The notes beneath the pieces are model-generated. The model was not told the DNA's origin. It ran no database searches and saw only the letters and a list, made by a program, of their open reading frames with translations. Both the position numbers and the translations under genes were made by a program. From Dipteris shenzhenensis (Eukaryota; Polypodiophyta; Polypodiopsida; Gleicheniales), in the NCBI GenBank assembly GCA_047967505.1, contig CM106538.1: a stretch of DNA of 64,000 bases. The stretch is one strand, 5' to 3'. Positions 55,431-64,000 of this stretch are shown here, in pieces. Numbering within the stretch: the stretch's first letter is position 1; every line of letters begins with the position of its first letter.

Positions 55431-56435
55431 TCAGGGTGGATGAGGCAATCGGGGCATGAAATCGGTGATAGAATGCTGTCGGCCACTCGAAGGTGCAGCC
55501 CTGGCATGTCTCCTAGTCATCGCTCTGTGTCTAACCAAGGCTACTATGACCCCCGTCGGGCGGGACCCGACTCTAAACAGGGAGGGGATGTCCCCAAGTG
55601 TGATCTGTGTGTCAACCCTCTGTCTGAGCTGTCGAGTCACAAGCTTGGGGTCACGGTCATGTCGAGGCCTCGTCTCGTGGGTGTCCATGTGATCTGGCTG
55701 GAAAAACACAGTGATAGAGCTCTGAGAGGGATCATCCAAGGAAGAAGTCTGCTCCTGTCTCCGTGCTCGAAGTATCCTCTCGCGGTGTCTGAGTGCCTCA
55801 TGAACGAAACCTGCCAAACATCGCTGGGCTAGGTAGGAGATGAATAGGGCCAAAATCCCATAGCTATCTCTGAAGAGGCACTAGAAACGTCCGCGGATCT
55901 CATAGTAAACAGGACACCTGAAGATGAAGTGCTCCTCTGTCTTCACCTCCTACATGTCACACAAAGTGCATATGCACCTCTCCCTGGGTAGTCGCTCTGC
56001 TCTGCCGCTCTTGATACGAAGTCTATGTGAAGAAACCCGGAACTGCCCAAGAGAGATCCTCAGTGAGTGGGGTACGTAAATCTACGTGTACACTGGTGGG
56101 TCAATAAAACCCTCTACTGTGATATGTAAGAAGTGATCTCTGTAGAAGCCTAGCTTCACTAGAAGATCACTTGGGCCCAGCTAGGTCCGGAATGTGTGTA
56201 GCTGTAATAGATCCTCACGGATAACCTGGTTGATCTTGTGTGATAGGAGGGGAGAAAACAAAGCATCCATGCTGTACTGGAAGGGAGGTAGTCTGTCCAT
56301 GTGGAGCCCCAGTCCCTCAAACCATCTCTCTGTGCGTGCATACTAGCACCTCTAGTCCCCTCCTACTGCAAGTGCCATAAAAGAGGACAGTGTGAGCCAT
56401 GGGAGCCTGCTACGCCCAGAGGAGTAATCCCCATA
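55431..56435 (-). pseudogene. LINE ORF2 C-terminal region with zinc motif
   Basis: Downstream of RT, decayed frames include RCICTLCDM and EVKTEEHFIFRCPVYYEI (about 55975-55890), the C..C...H....C pattern found near the end of many LINE ORF2 proteins. A frame of 140 codons (55431-55853) then forms the end, Arg-rich and ending PRLPHPP. Confidence 0.65.
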
Positions 56436-56440
56436 CCCCC

Positions 56441-57133
56441 TCACTCGGTACATATAAGTGATGACCTGAAAGAGTCAAAAAGCAACCCTTTGGTCCGTGG
56501 ATCCTGAGAGTGAGAGCAGAAGCACTGCCTCTCTAGTCTGGCCAATGAAGCATATCCTTTGATCAAGCGTGCCTCCATCACGGGTCTCATAGTGAAGATG
56601 GGTCCGGAAAAGACAACCCCAAGATAAGTGTATGATGAAACTACCTCAATAGGTGACCCATCAAATGCAAACTGCTCCTGGCACATGATGGCTCGAGATG
56701 TATTGAAGATCATTACCTTGGTTTTACCCAGGTTGACCTTCAAAACATGAGACTCACAAAAGGACTGTAGTGCGTCAAGGTGTCTCTGGAGCCTCTTTGC
56801 TGAGGAAGACAAGAGAGCCATGTCATCTGCGTAAAGCAATATCTGGATCAATGTGCCTGCAAGAGAGCAACCTACCCCCCCCTGTGTCTGTATCACTGTC
56901 TCAAGCTCGTCAATGTAGAGGTCAAACAAGGTAGGTGATGATGGACACCCTTGTTTGACCCCGACAGTGCTCATGATCTCGTCTGTCCACCCAGATCCTG
57001 CCCTGACTCTGCCTGAAACTCTCTCGTAAAGTGCCATGACAGCCCAAATGATCTCCTGGTCGTAACCCAAATCCTGTAGACGCCATATGAGGCAGGATAT
57101 CGGGACCGTGTCAAATACCTTGTGGAAATCCAC
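56441..57133 (-). pseudogene. LINE reverse transcriptase core, open 231 codons
   Basis: This segment is uninterrupted: MDFHKVFDTVPISCLIWRL (motif A, catalytic Asp of the FD pair kept), DEIMSTVGVKQGCPSSPTLF (motif B), IQILLYADDMALLSSS (motif C with intact YADD), then LKVNLGKTKVMIFNTSR and SYTYLGVVFS (motifs D and E). It copies RNA into DNA at a nicked target. Flanking parts of ORF2 are frameshifted (upstream of 57133 the frame changes), so the whole protein could not be made as is. Confidence 0.88.
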
Positions 57134-57494
57134 AAAGCAACAGTAAACCCTCTACTTCCGTGCCTCACCTCCTCGATGATACATTTGAGCGTGAGAATGT
57201 GATCCATGGTCCCATGATCTCGCCGGAATCCGGCCTATCCTGCTACTCTAAGTCCTCGACACTCCGCAAATCTGCTGACCTCGGAATCAAGTACTGATGC
57301 ATAAATCTTGAGACTTGGACATGACATGTCCAATCATAATGGTCCTGTAGTTCTCCGGGCTTATGGGATCCCCTGTCTTGTGAATGGGTGAGATAGTGTT
57401 AATGGTTCAGGTGCATGGGAACCCCAAACAAACAGCTTCATTAAATAGCTTTGCTAAGATCGGGACTAGGAGGTTAATCCCATATGCAATGAAC

Positions 57495-59040
57495 TCAGAC
57501 TTCAGTGCATAGTCCCTCATCATGATCCTTCGCTTGGCCATTATAAAGCTTCATTACGGCATCCTTTACTCCCTCCCCTAGTGAAGAGGGTGCAGCATCC
57601 TTTACTCCCTCCCCTAGTGAAGAGGGTGCAAGATGTGGGACGTGGCATATGTGAGAGGTTAGGGACTGGCTGATTTGGGATATCATAGAGTGTGCGTGCA
57701 TAATCGAACCACACCTAAGTGTTAGTGAGTGGTGAGGGGGACCGTCCCTCTCTAGAAATCTCCGCCAAAAGTCCTTAGAGTTGTTACTGAACAAAATGTT
57801 CAGTAGCTCCTCGTTCCGGCAAACAAAGTCTAGTTTCTTTCTGCGTACCAGTCGACAGTACTCACGTAGCGTCTTTGGTTCGCTCGAAAGATTGTTTTTG
57901 GTTTCGAATCTGAGCTTACAGCGTAGAGCCTTACACTCATCATCCTACCATCTATTACAGGGTACGGTCCCAAGGGATGGTGGGCGGGTAGAGCGGGTGG
58001 TGTGAGGGAAAGCGTGAAGAGCACTGTAGTGAGCGAGTGACTAGGACAGCACGATCCTCTAATAGGGGTATGAAGTCAATGTAGGCGAGAAGTATGTACA
58101 GACGACCAGAGTAAGTAGGTGCGTGATTGCGATCAAAGCGTATATCATGGTAGGTGGAGTAAGAACTCAGCCGGGTGGAAAGTGCTGTGCGACGAGGAGT
58201 GGGAATGCTAAAGAAAAGATAGGTATGATCAGCCCTTGGAGGAAGAGGTGCCACGGTAAAGTCAGTGATGATGCGAGATGTGAAGGCAGGGGATCCCATG
58301 ATGCAGTCAACAACACTGGAGCCTCCCCATGTGGAAAGCACGTGAAACCACCTGATGCTAGCCATCTGTCAAGACCATTAAAATAATGAGATCATGCATC
58401 CTACCGAGGTCCAACAGGGCTTGCCCATAAGATGTGAACCGTCCTCGTTTGTCGGCCGAAACCTGTAGCATACCTATCTCCTCAAGGTCAATGTCTGGCA
58501 GTAGAGTGGAATCATCCCTGAAGTCGAGGAGTGGTGACTGACGAGCGCATGTCCTCGCCTTGAAGTCCCAACTAAGAGGACTTCTCCACGGCTAGAGAAC
58601 TCAACGATGGACTGATATAGAGCAGCAAATGGAGATGTCTCATCCTTGCCTCGAATATCTCTGGCAAAACGGGAGGTCTGAGGGCGGAAGTAGCAAACTG
58701 CAATAAACAGATCTCGGCTGTCCATGTGCCGGAGCCGGATCCAAAGAAACCTGGAATGTGCATCTCTCTGCTCTACTGAGATGGTCCCCAAAAGTGTGGA
58801 TCTGTAAAGGACTGCGACTCCTAACCCTCAAACCCCTCCTGTATCCCTCGTCTCATCTCTGTAGGCCGACTCCCATGTATACCTGCTGACTCCTGGTAGT
58901 GGATGCTTTGGACTCTGATGTGTCTCTGTATAAAAGACTATGTCGTGGCCTGTATAGGATTTCGAGAAGTTCCATGGTTCTGATCATAAGGTACCATTAC
59001 AGTTCCAGATGGTGCAGGATAGGGTCTTGGATATCTGAGT
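57495..59040 (-). pseudogene. LINE AP-like endonuclease and linker
   Basis: From about 59035: TLSCTIWNCNG (the N-terminal endonuclease strand with Asn), YTGHDIVFYTETHQSP with Glu, ETRDTGGV, then MGTISVEQRDAHSRFLWIRL, RDLFIAVCYFRPQTSRFARD and EVLLVG (58791-58540), where relatives continue D-F-N. The pattern is that of APE-type LINE nucleases that nick the target. Later frames (57830-58365, 57495-57794) hold the linker towards RT, including VSTVDWYAERN and DFWRRFLERDG. Several shifts. Confidence 0.72.
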
Positions 59041-59059
59041 CTCATAGACCCCGCCTCCC

Positions 59060-60105
59060 TATGTGGGAGGGGAGGTGGGTGCCCGACGGGGGCCTGTAAG
59101 GAGTCGTCCATCTCGTACTACTGTCCACTTCCCCTCCTTGCGGGCCTGATCCCACTGCTGCAATAGAAAGCTTCTCTCCTTAACCTGTAGTGGAGTGAGG
59201 TCCTCATCCATGGAGATCTCTAGCTGGTCTCGTAAGGCTGACCTACGACATAAAGCCAAAAGTCGTGCCTAGGCATCATGGAACCGTATGATCAAGGGCT
59301 GGGGTCCCTTCCCACCCGCCATGCTCTCTCAATCTTGTGCTCAGTCGCCCCTAGAGTAGTGGCTACGAAGGTCGTCGCATCTGCCATCCGTGTAGTCTCC
59401 GTGCGTGGGACCCCACGTACTCTAATGTTGAGAGCCTTAATGGCTCTCTGCTGTTGCTCCAAGAGGGTAGCCGAAACGGTTACCCTTGCAGGTTCTCGTT
59501 TGGCTATGTCAACCCATCTGAACGTCTCCTTAATGGCAGATTGTATGCTCGCAATCTGTGCCTCCACAATTGGGGTGCTCCCTCGGACTGTGCGTATAGC
59601 AGTGACATCTTGTCGGAGCTATGGGATCTCCTGTTGTCGGAGTCCCTGAATAAGATCAGCTTGGTGTCGGATAGCATGAGCTTGCTCCTGTATGAGACGC
59701 ACCTGCCCCTGGGTGAAGCGTGTCTACTCTTGTGAGAAGCGTGACAACTCCATCTCGCGCTCTCGGATACTATGTACCTCCATCAGCAGGTTCTCCCAAG
59801 CCTCTGATGGGTCAGCTCGTCTGTGCCCTAGCGAGAACTGAAAAGACTGGCATGAAAGTGTGAGGATGAGACTGGAGGCTGGGTGATGACTGGGTGAGAC
59901 GAGTGCGGTATGGAGATGACAGTGGCATGGATGAGGAGATCCCAGCAGGGTGTGGGAACGTGGGCTGACTGAGAGGCAAAGCGGAGAGAAAGGTCGAGGT
60001 GTAGTGCAAAATAGTGTATGACCCCTCCAAAGTAGGTGTCATAATCGGTGAGAAAACGATAGCGGGAGACGAAGGGAGAGATGGAAGAGATGATGTCAGT
60101 GACAA
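59060..60105 (-). pseudogene. LINE ORF1-like nucleic-acid-binding protein
   Basis: Starts MSLTSSLPSLPSSPAIVFSP near 60105 (Ser/Pro-rich). After a poorly readable stretch comes ATLLEQQQRAIKALNIRVRG, VPRTE, HKIERAWRVGRDPSP, LIIRFHDA, LCRRSALRDQLEISMDEDLT, VKERSFLLQQWDQARKEGK (about 59530-59110). The order RVRGVP...RAxRVG...RF...R...ISxDxxxxxxxxR resembles the RRM plus C-terminal domain of L1-type ORF1 proteins that coat LINE RNA. Assignment is by pattern only. Confidence 0.55.
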
Positions 60106-60120
60106 CCCCTCTATCCTAGG

Positions 60121-60220
60121 GTAGAGAGAGAGAGAGAGAGATGGAGAGAGGAGAAAAACTAAACCCCTAGCTTTGTGTCACAATTTAATTCAATTATAAA
60201 TATGCAAGTTTGAGAAATAG
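60121..60220. repeat. (GA)n plus 71 bp direct repeat, right copy
   Basis: GA run 60123-60149, with one ATGG interruption, then GGAGAAAAACTAAACCCCT...TTTGAGAAATAG (60150-60220). Confidence 0.9.
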
Positions 60221-60902
60221 AAGACTTCCTTCTTTTCAAGTGATGTTGTCTATGTTTCTCATGCTCTTGCCTTTGTGAATGCCTCTCACCCTCTTCCCTC
60301 TTCTTTCTCCATGCATTCCCCATCCTTTTCCCTCACCCCGGTCACATCTCAACCCACGTATTGAAGAGAGAGGAGATTGGGGCATTAAATGAAGCCAAAA
60401 GAGACGCTCACTCTCTATCTCCTCAGATCAAAACAAAGATATAGAAATCAAGGCGAGATTGTACTCTAGCATCGGAAATAAGTGAGGGGAAGCATTTATT
60501 TGAGCTCATCGTTCAGCTCCAAAAGTAAGGGCGAGCCTTTGTTGAAAGAACACCTTGTGACTCAACACAATGTGAACTGATGTGAAAGGCGTAAATTAAA
60601 AATCTAATTTGGCTAAATTGGACGATTAGAACGAAGCATTTTTAAATCTCACACAGACCCCAAATAGAAGGCGGAATTATAGATAATGACACACCCTATG
60701 GAGGACTAGAGTTGGGTGACACACATCAGAAACTGATTCCACTATATGGAAGACAAACCATCTGAACAAAGAGATGAATTGATAGATCACTTCTTATAGA
60801 GAATGAAAATTATACAAGTATAGATCTTTAAGAAATCTTTACATCCATATAAGAAGAACTAAAATTGGACCATTGAGAAAAGAGTTATCGCAGCTTTACT
60901 AG
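60221..60902. other. No recognised gene
   Basis: CT-rich at first, then AT-rich. 60248-60292 is an inverted relative of about 440-490. Confidence 0.4.
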
Positions 60903-61178
60903 TGTTAGAATTATAGATATAATTCAGCAGTGACCAATGTAATTTAATAAGCTAGTTAGGGGCACTTTTCCCTCTTTAAGAGGTTTTTCCCCCTAACCGC
61001 AGTTAGTCCACTAACTATGGTTAGTGACTACGAAGGTTTTGTCACTAGGACAAAACCTTATCTCACTCCTTTAGTTGTATCTCTCTCACACTCATCTATT
61101 TGCAACTAAGCTTTCAGCTCTCTCTCTCTCTCTCTCCCGTTTTCAGTTCTCACCTTTGCTCTCTCTCTCGATCTCACA
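60903..61178 (+). repeat. Copia IV 5' LTR (276 bp)
   Basis: TGTTAGAATTATAG...CGATCTCACA, with a CT-rich tract (CTCTCTCTCTCTC near 61122) before the end. Limits rest on TG...CA, the adjacent primer site and an AACCGCAGTTAG/CTAACTATGGTTAG hairpin in U3; the partner LTR is outside the window. Confidence 0.7.
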
Positions 61179-61180
61179 TT

Positions 61181-61192
61181 TGGTATCAGAGC
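61181..61192 (+). other. Primer binding site, initiator-Met tRNA
   Basis: TGGTATCAGAGC, exact, 2 bases after the LTR. Confidence 0.95.
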
Positions 61193-62188
61193 AGACTAAG
61201 CTCTTGGACCATCTCCTCCTGCCCCCAGACTAGCTCTCATCTTCAGCTCCCAAGCTCTCGACGTCTCGCAGCTCCAGCTCAAGCTTCGAGCTCCATCGCC
61301 GTACAGCTCCGTACACAGGCGCCGTACGTACCTGCACCGTATTGCAGTTCCTACGCAGTAGTCGTCTGTACGATCGCCGTACATCTCGAAACAGTCTGGG
61401 CAGCACCGTACGGCTGTACAGCTTGTCACCGTACAGCTTGCAGCCCCGTACGTAACTGCGCCGTACTATTTGTTCTGTTGGTGGTATCTTCGCCGTACAG
61501 ACCGTACGGCTCCTGCACCAGATTCCATACATCGTCGCCAACCTTCGTCCGTACAACCCGCACGTGTGGCGCCATACAACATGCATCGACCGTACAGTAC
61601 GGTCATCCGTACTCTGTCGTACAGTCACCGTACCAGCAGGGCCTTCTTGCTTCATGCATCAGTTGTTTTCAATGCAGGACTTTTGAGCAGGGTTCTACTA
61701 GCAAGGTTCATTTGCAGGCACATTCTTTGCATATAGCCATTGTTTGGCTCAGCTTTGTGGGAGCACAGTTGGATTTTTTGGGCAAACATTGCAGTAAATC
61801 TGCAAGTGTTGAAGAAATTTGGGGCCTTTGCATTCACACTGCATTTTTGCAGTAAAATTTGGGGCTTTTGCAGTCAGAGCAAAATTTGTGCAGCATTTGG
61901 GGCTTTTGTTCAATTTGCCCCTTTCTGGTTGCAATTTCAGGTCTATTTTGGGGCTTTTGTGTTGGAGAAGCAATTTTGGAGATTTCACACTGCCTTTCTT
62001 GAAGTGTTTTGCAGCACTTTTGGCAGATTCTGGAGAATTTTTGATGCTTGGACAGATTTCTGACAGTGCCAGTGCAGAAATCTGAGTTGCATTTACAGCC
62101 AATGCTTGGCTGTGTTTTTTGGGAGTTATGCATTTCATTCCCAGTAAGGGAATTCAGTTTTGTATCTGCTAAAATCTCTTTTTCAGAT
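61193..62188 (+). other. Copia IV leader with a GTAC cluster
   Basis: About 1 kb. 61301-61633 holds 19 GTAC tetramers, mostly as CCGTACAG/CCGTACGG; about 1.3 would be expected by chance. 61815-61960 repeats a TTTGGGGCTTTTGCA-like word four times. The 251-codon frame across this leader has no domain and probably reflects base composition. Confidence 0.7.
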
Positions 62189-63330
62189 ATGGCCCAGCAA
62201 AATCAGAATGATTTCAGTTTCAGTGGTCTCTCACAAGAGGACAAGCTGGATGGTACCAACTACTCCCTCTGGAGTTTTATGGTACGCAATATTCTGATTT
62301 CTCGTAATTTGTGGGACTATGTGAGTGGGGATGAGTTTCGGCCAGCAAATGTGGCACCTAATACCCCTCCCCAATAAGGAGGAGGCAGAGGTCGTGCACA
62401 GGGTGCAGTTGCAGGATAGGTTGTTGGTGCAGCTGTAGCCACCACTCCAGAACAAAAGAGATGGGATTCACGGGATGCCTTAGCTTTGTCATGCATCTCT
62501 CTTTCAGTGAAAAGATTTATCATTCCGCATATTCGGTCGTGTAAGACCTCGAAGGCAGTGTGGGATATCTTAGAAAGCATGTATGCAGCCCGGAATGATG
62601 CAAGGGTATCTTTCTTGAAATGAGAGTTAAGTAATACACATATGGAAGAGGGTGACTCCATGTCAGTCCACCTCACAAAGCTACAGGATCTCAGAGAGCA
62701 ATTATTGAACATTGATGAGATTATTCCTGATTCAGAGATTACCACCACTCTGAATTCTCTTCCTGAGACTTATCTCAGCTTTCATACCTCGCTGAACTTA
62801 TCATTGAGGGGGGGTGCAAATCCTCTCACTTTTCATGAGTTGATAGGACTTCTGCTTCAGGAAGAGCAGACCAGGAAAAACTTGGCTTCACGTGCAAGTG
62901 AGCAAGCTATGTTGTCAAAGTTCAAGTCAAAAGGAAAGGGACAGGCAAAGACATCAGTAAATCAGCCTTCTAGTGGGTCAGGACAGCCTTCACAAAAGGC
63001 TAAGAATGATGCAAGTAAGCCCAAGAAGAAGGGTTTTTGTCATTACTGCAAAAAGCCAGGTCATCACATTGCAGAATGCAGGAAAAGGCTTGCAAAAGAG
63101 AAGAAAATCAGCTCCGGTATGGCTGTTTCAGATTCAGCTCCTCATGCATCTGACAGTGGGGATGCTGCAGCCAACTTTGTTGGACAAGATTATGCCTTTT
63201 TATCTTGCATTTCAGATTCTAGGCTGGCTGCTCCAGATGCTCGGGATAGTACAGCCACTTGTAATGATGATACATGTGCCTTTTTGACTTGCAGTTATGA
63301 TCCTTCCACGGATGCATCAGCTTTCAGTGT
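62189..63330 (+). pseudogene. Copia IV gag
   Basis: ATG 62189 (MAQQNQNDFSFSG) begins gag: KLDGTNYSLWSFMVRNILI, NLWDYVSG. TAA at 62375-62377, TAG at 62417-62419 and a TGA near 62621 interrupt it, each one C-to-T change from a Gln or Arg codon. It continues WDSRDALALSCISLSVKR, HLTKLQDLREQLLNIDE, LNSLPETYLSFHTSL, then a Lys-rich stretch and the intact knuckle CHYCKKPGHHIAEC (about 63037-63078). A Ser/Asp-rich tail leads to protease in the same frame. Confidence 0.88.
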
Positions 63331-64000
63331 CAATGAAACACTGAATACTTGGTATTTTGACAGCGGTGCCTCCAAGCATATCACTTCTAGGAAGTGTCTC
63401 TTCACTTCCTTGCATCCACCTCTCGTTGGTAAGAAAGTCACTTGTGCCAACAACTCGTCATATTTAGTATGTGGTACATGAGAAGTTGAGCTTACCGCCA
63501 TTGATGGCTCAGTTTTCAGACTTTCAGATGTCTTGTATGTGCCTGGTATCACCAAGAGTCTCCTTTCACTGTCCACTCTTAACAGGGCTGGATTTCAGGT
63601 CATCTTTGAGGATGACAAATGTGCTGTCCGAGACAAAGAAAATGATTATGCCTTGAGATTATCTACTCTGCTGCGTGGGCTTTTTCAGCTTGATCTTTTT
63701 GAGAAAAGAGCAGCCCATGCTCTTGCAGTTTCTACTCCTACTGCTGCCATGCAGAATGCAGAGTTATGGCATGCCAGATATGGCCACATGCATTACAACA
63801 GCTTGATGACACTTCAGAAGCACTCTATGGTTGATGCATTGCCACCTCTTGAGATACCTCCTCCACATGCCTGTGAAGGGTGCATTTTAGGCAAGATGCA
63901 CACATTCCCCTTCAAAAAGGATGGTTCAATTTAAGCTGTCCAAAAATTACAGCTTATACACAGTGATGTCTGTGGTCCCATGAGGACTCCATCATTGGGT
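63331..64000 (+). pseudogene. Copia IV protease and pre-integrase, truncated by window end
   Basis: NTWYFDSGASKHITSRKCLF (63347-63406) has the intact D-S-G-A active-site triad neighbourhood. After a TGA (63479-63481) it reads VLYVPGITKSLLSLSTLNRA, then the zinc segment LWHARYGHMHYNSLM ... ACEGCILGKM. A TAA (63932-63934) precedes LIHSDVCGPM, the start of the integrase core, at the very end of the window. Confidence 0.88.

Larger units (their letters stand above)
55229..60120 (-). mobile_element. Near full-length LINE, 4.9 kb, GA-bounded
   Basis: A minus-strand non-LTR retrotransposon with an ORF1-like region (about 60105-59060), an AP-type endonuclease, RT and a C-terminal zinc motif, ending in a TC tail. 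Both sides carry GA tracts and a 71 bp direct repeat, so the target was probably a GA microsatellite with its flank. Most of it is broken by shifts, but the RT core is open for 231 codons. The clade is not assigned. The ORF1 segment is of the L1-ORF1-like kind, with no zinc knuckle visible, unlike typical seed-plant L1. The copy at 30.2-32.3 kb belongs to the same family. Confidence 0.85.
60903..64000 (+). mobile_element. Copia element IV, 5' portion (runs off the window)
   Basis: LTR 60903-61178, exact primer site, 1 kb leader, gag, protease and the start of integrase. The 3' part lies beyond 64000. Stops at 62375, 62417 and elsewhere interrupt gag-pol, so this copy looks inactive, although motifs are better kept than in Copia I or II. 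Age cannot be judged without the 3' LTR. Confidence 0.88.

Noticed and set aside
61100-61855. 251-codon frame in the Copia IV leader
   Set aside because: Covers the LTR end, primer site and GTAC cluster; no domain, no conservation signal, composition-driven.
1-64000. tRNA and rRNA genes
   Set aside because: No cloverleaf or rRNA core was seen; the TGGTATCA motifs are LTR primer sites and the box pair near 8.8 kb is at best a SINE.

Overview
The window is repeat-rich nuclear DNA from a land plant with a large genome. Three things point there: initiator-Met primer sites (TGGTATCA...) next to LTRs, plant-type Copia, Ty3/gypsy and LINE coding remnants, and one pair of spliced host exons with a GT-AG intron. 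A fern or gymnosperm would fit, but the sequence alone does not prove a lineage. No bacterial genes, operons, rRNA, convincing tRNA or CRISPR array were seen.

Layout. 1-3.5 kb: purine-rich repeat, then a badly decayed Ty3/gypsy pol. 3.5-8.1 kb: Copia element I with both LTRs, stops, a frameshift and its reverse transcriptase deleted. 8.1-11.2 kb: no gene, one possible SINE. 11.2-15 kb: palindromes, then a 3 kb array of foldback units joined by CATA/TA/CA microsatellites. 15-19 kb: gene-poor, with tandem repeats. 19.05-22.69 kb: minus-strand non-coding LTR element (LARD-like) carrying telomere-like TTAGGG in its LTRs. 22.7-24.8 kb: Ty3/gypsy pol remnant. 25.9-26.1 kb: a 200 bp palindrome. 28.2-29.99 kb: gag-only LTR element. 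30.1-32.4 kb: 5'-truncated LINE between GA tracts. 32.41-34.71 kb: gag-only LTR element with a perfect ATAAA duplication. 38.1-39.1 kb: L1-like LINE remnant. 39.73-40.01 kb: the last two exons of a HAD-superfamily hydrolase, the only good host gene. 41.1-41.8 kb: minus-strand gypsy fragment. 43.3-47.6 kb: Copia element II with an internal inversion. 49.1-50.8 kb: 3' half of minus-strand Copia III. 51-54.5 kb: Copia gag scrap, then a putative LTR, Asp-type primer site and gag of a Ty3/gypsy element. 55.2-60.1 kb: nearly full-length minus-strand LINE between GA tracts and 71 bp direct repeats. 60.9-64 kb: 5' end of Copia IV, running off the window.

Almost everything coding is transposon-derived, and most elements are non-autonomous or dead. 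Premature stops are mostly TAG where CAG is expected, as methylation-driven C-to-T decay would give. The signals most worth following are the foldback array, the GA-bounded LINE family, GTAC-rich leaders in two unrelated retroelements, the inversion in Copia II, and the isolated HAD exons.
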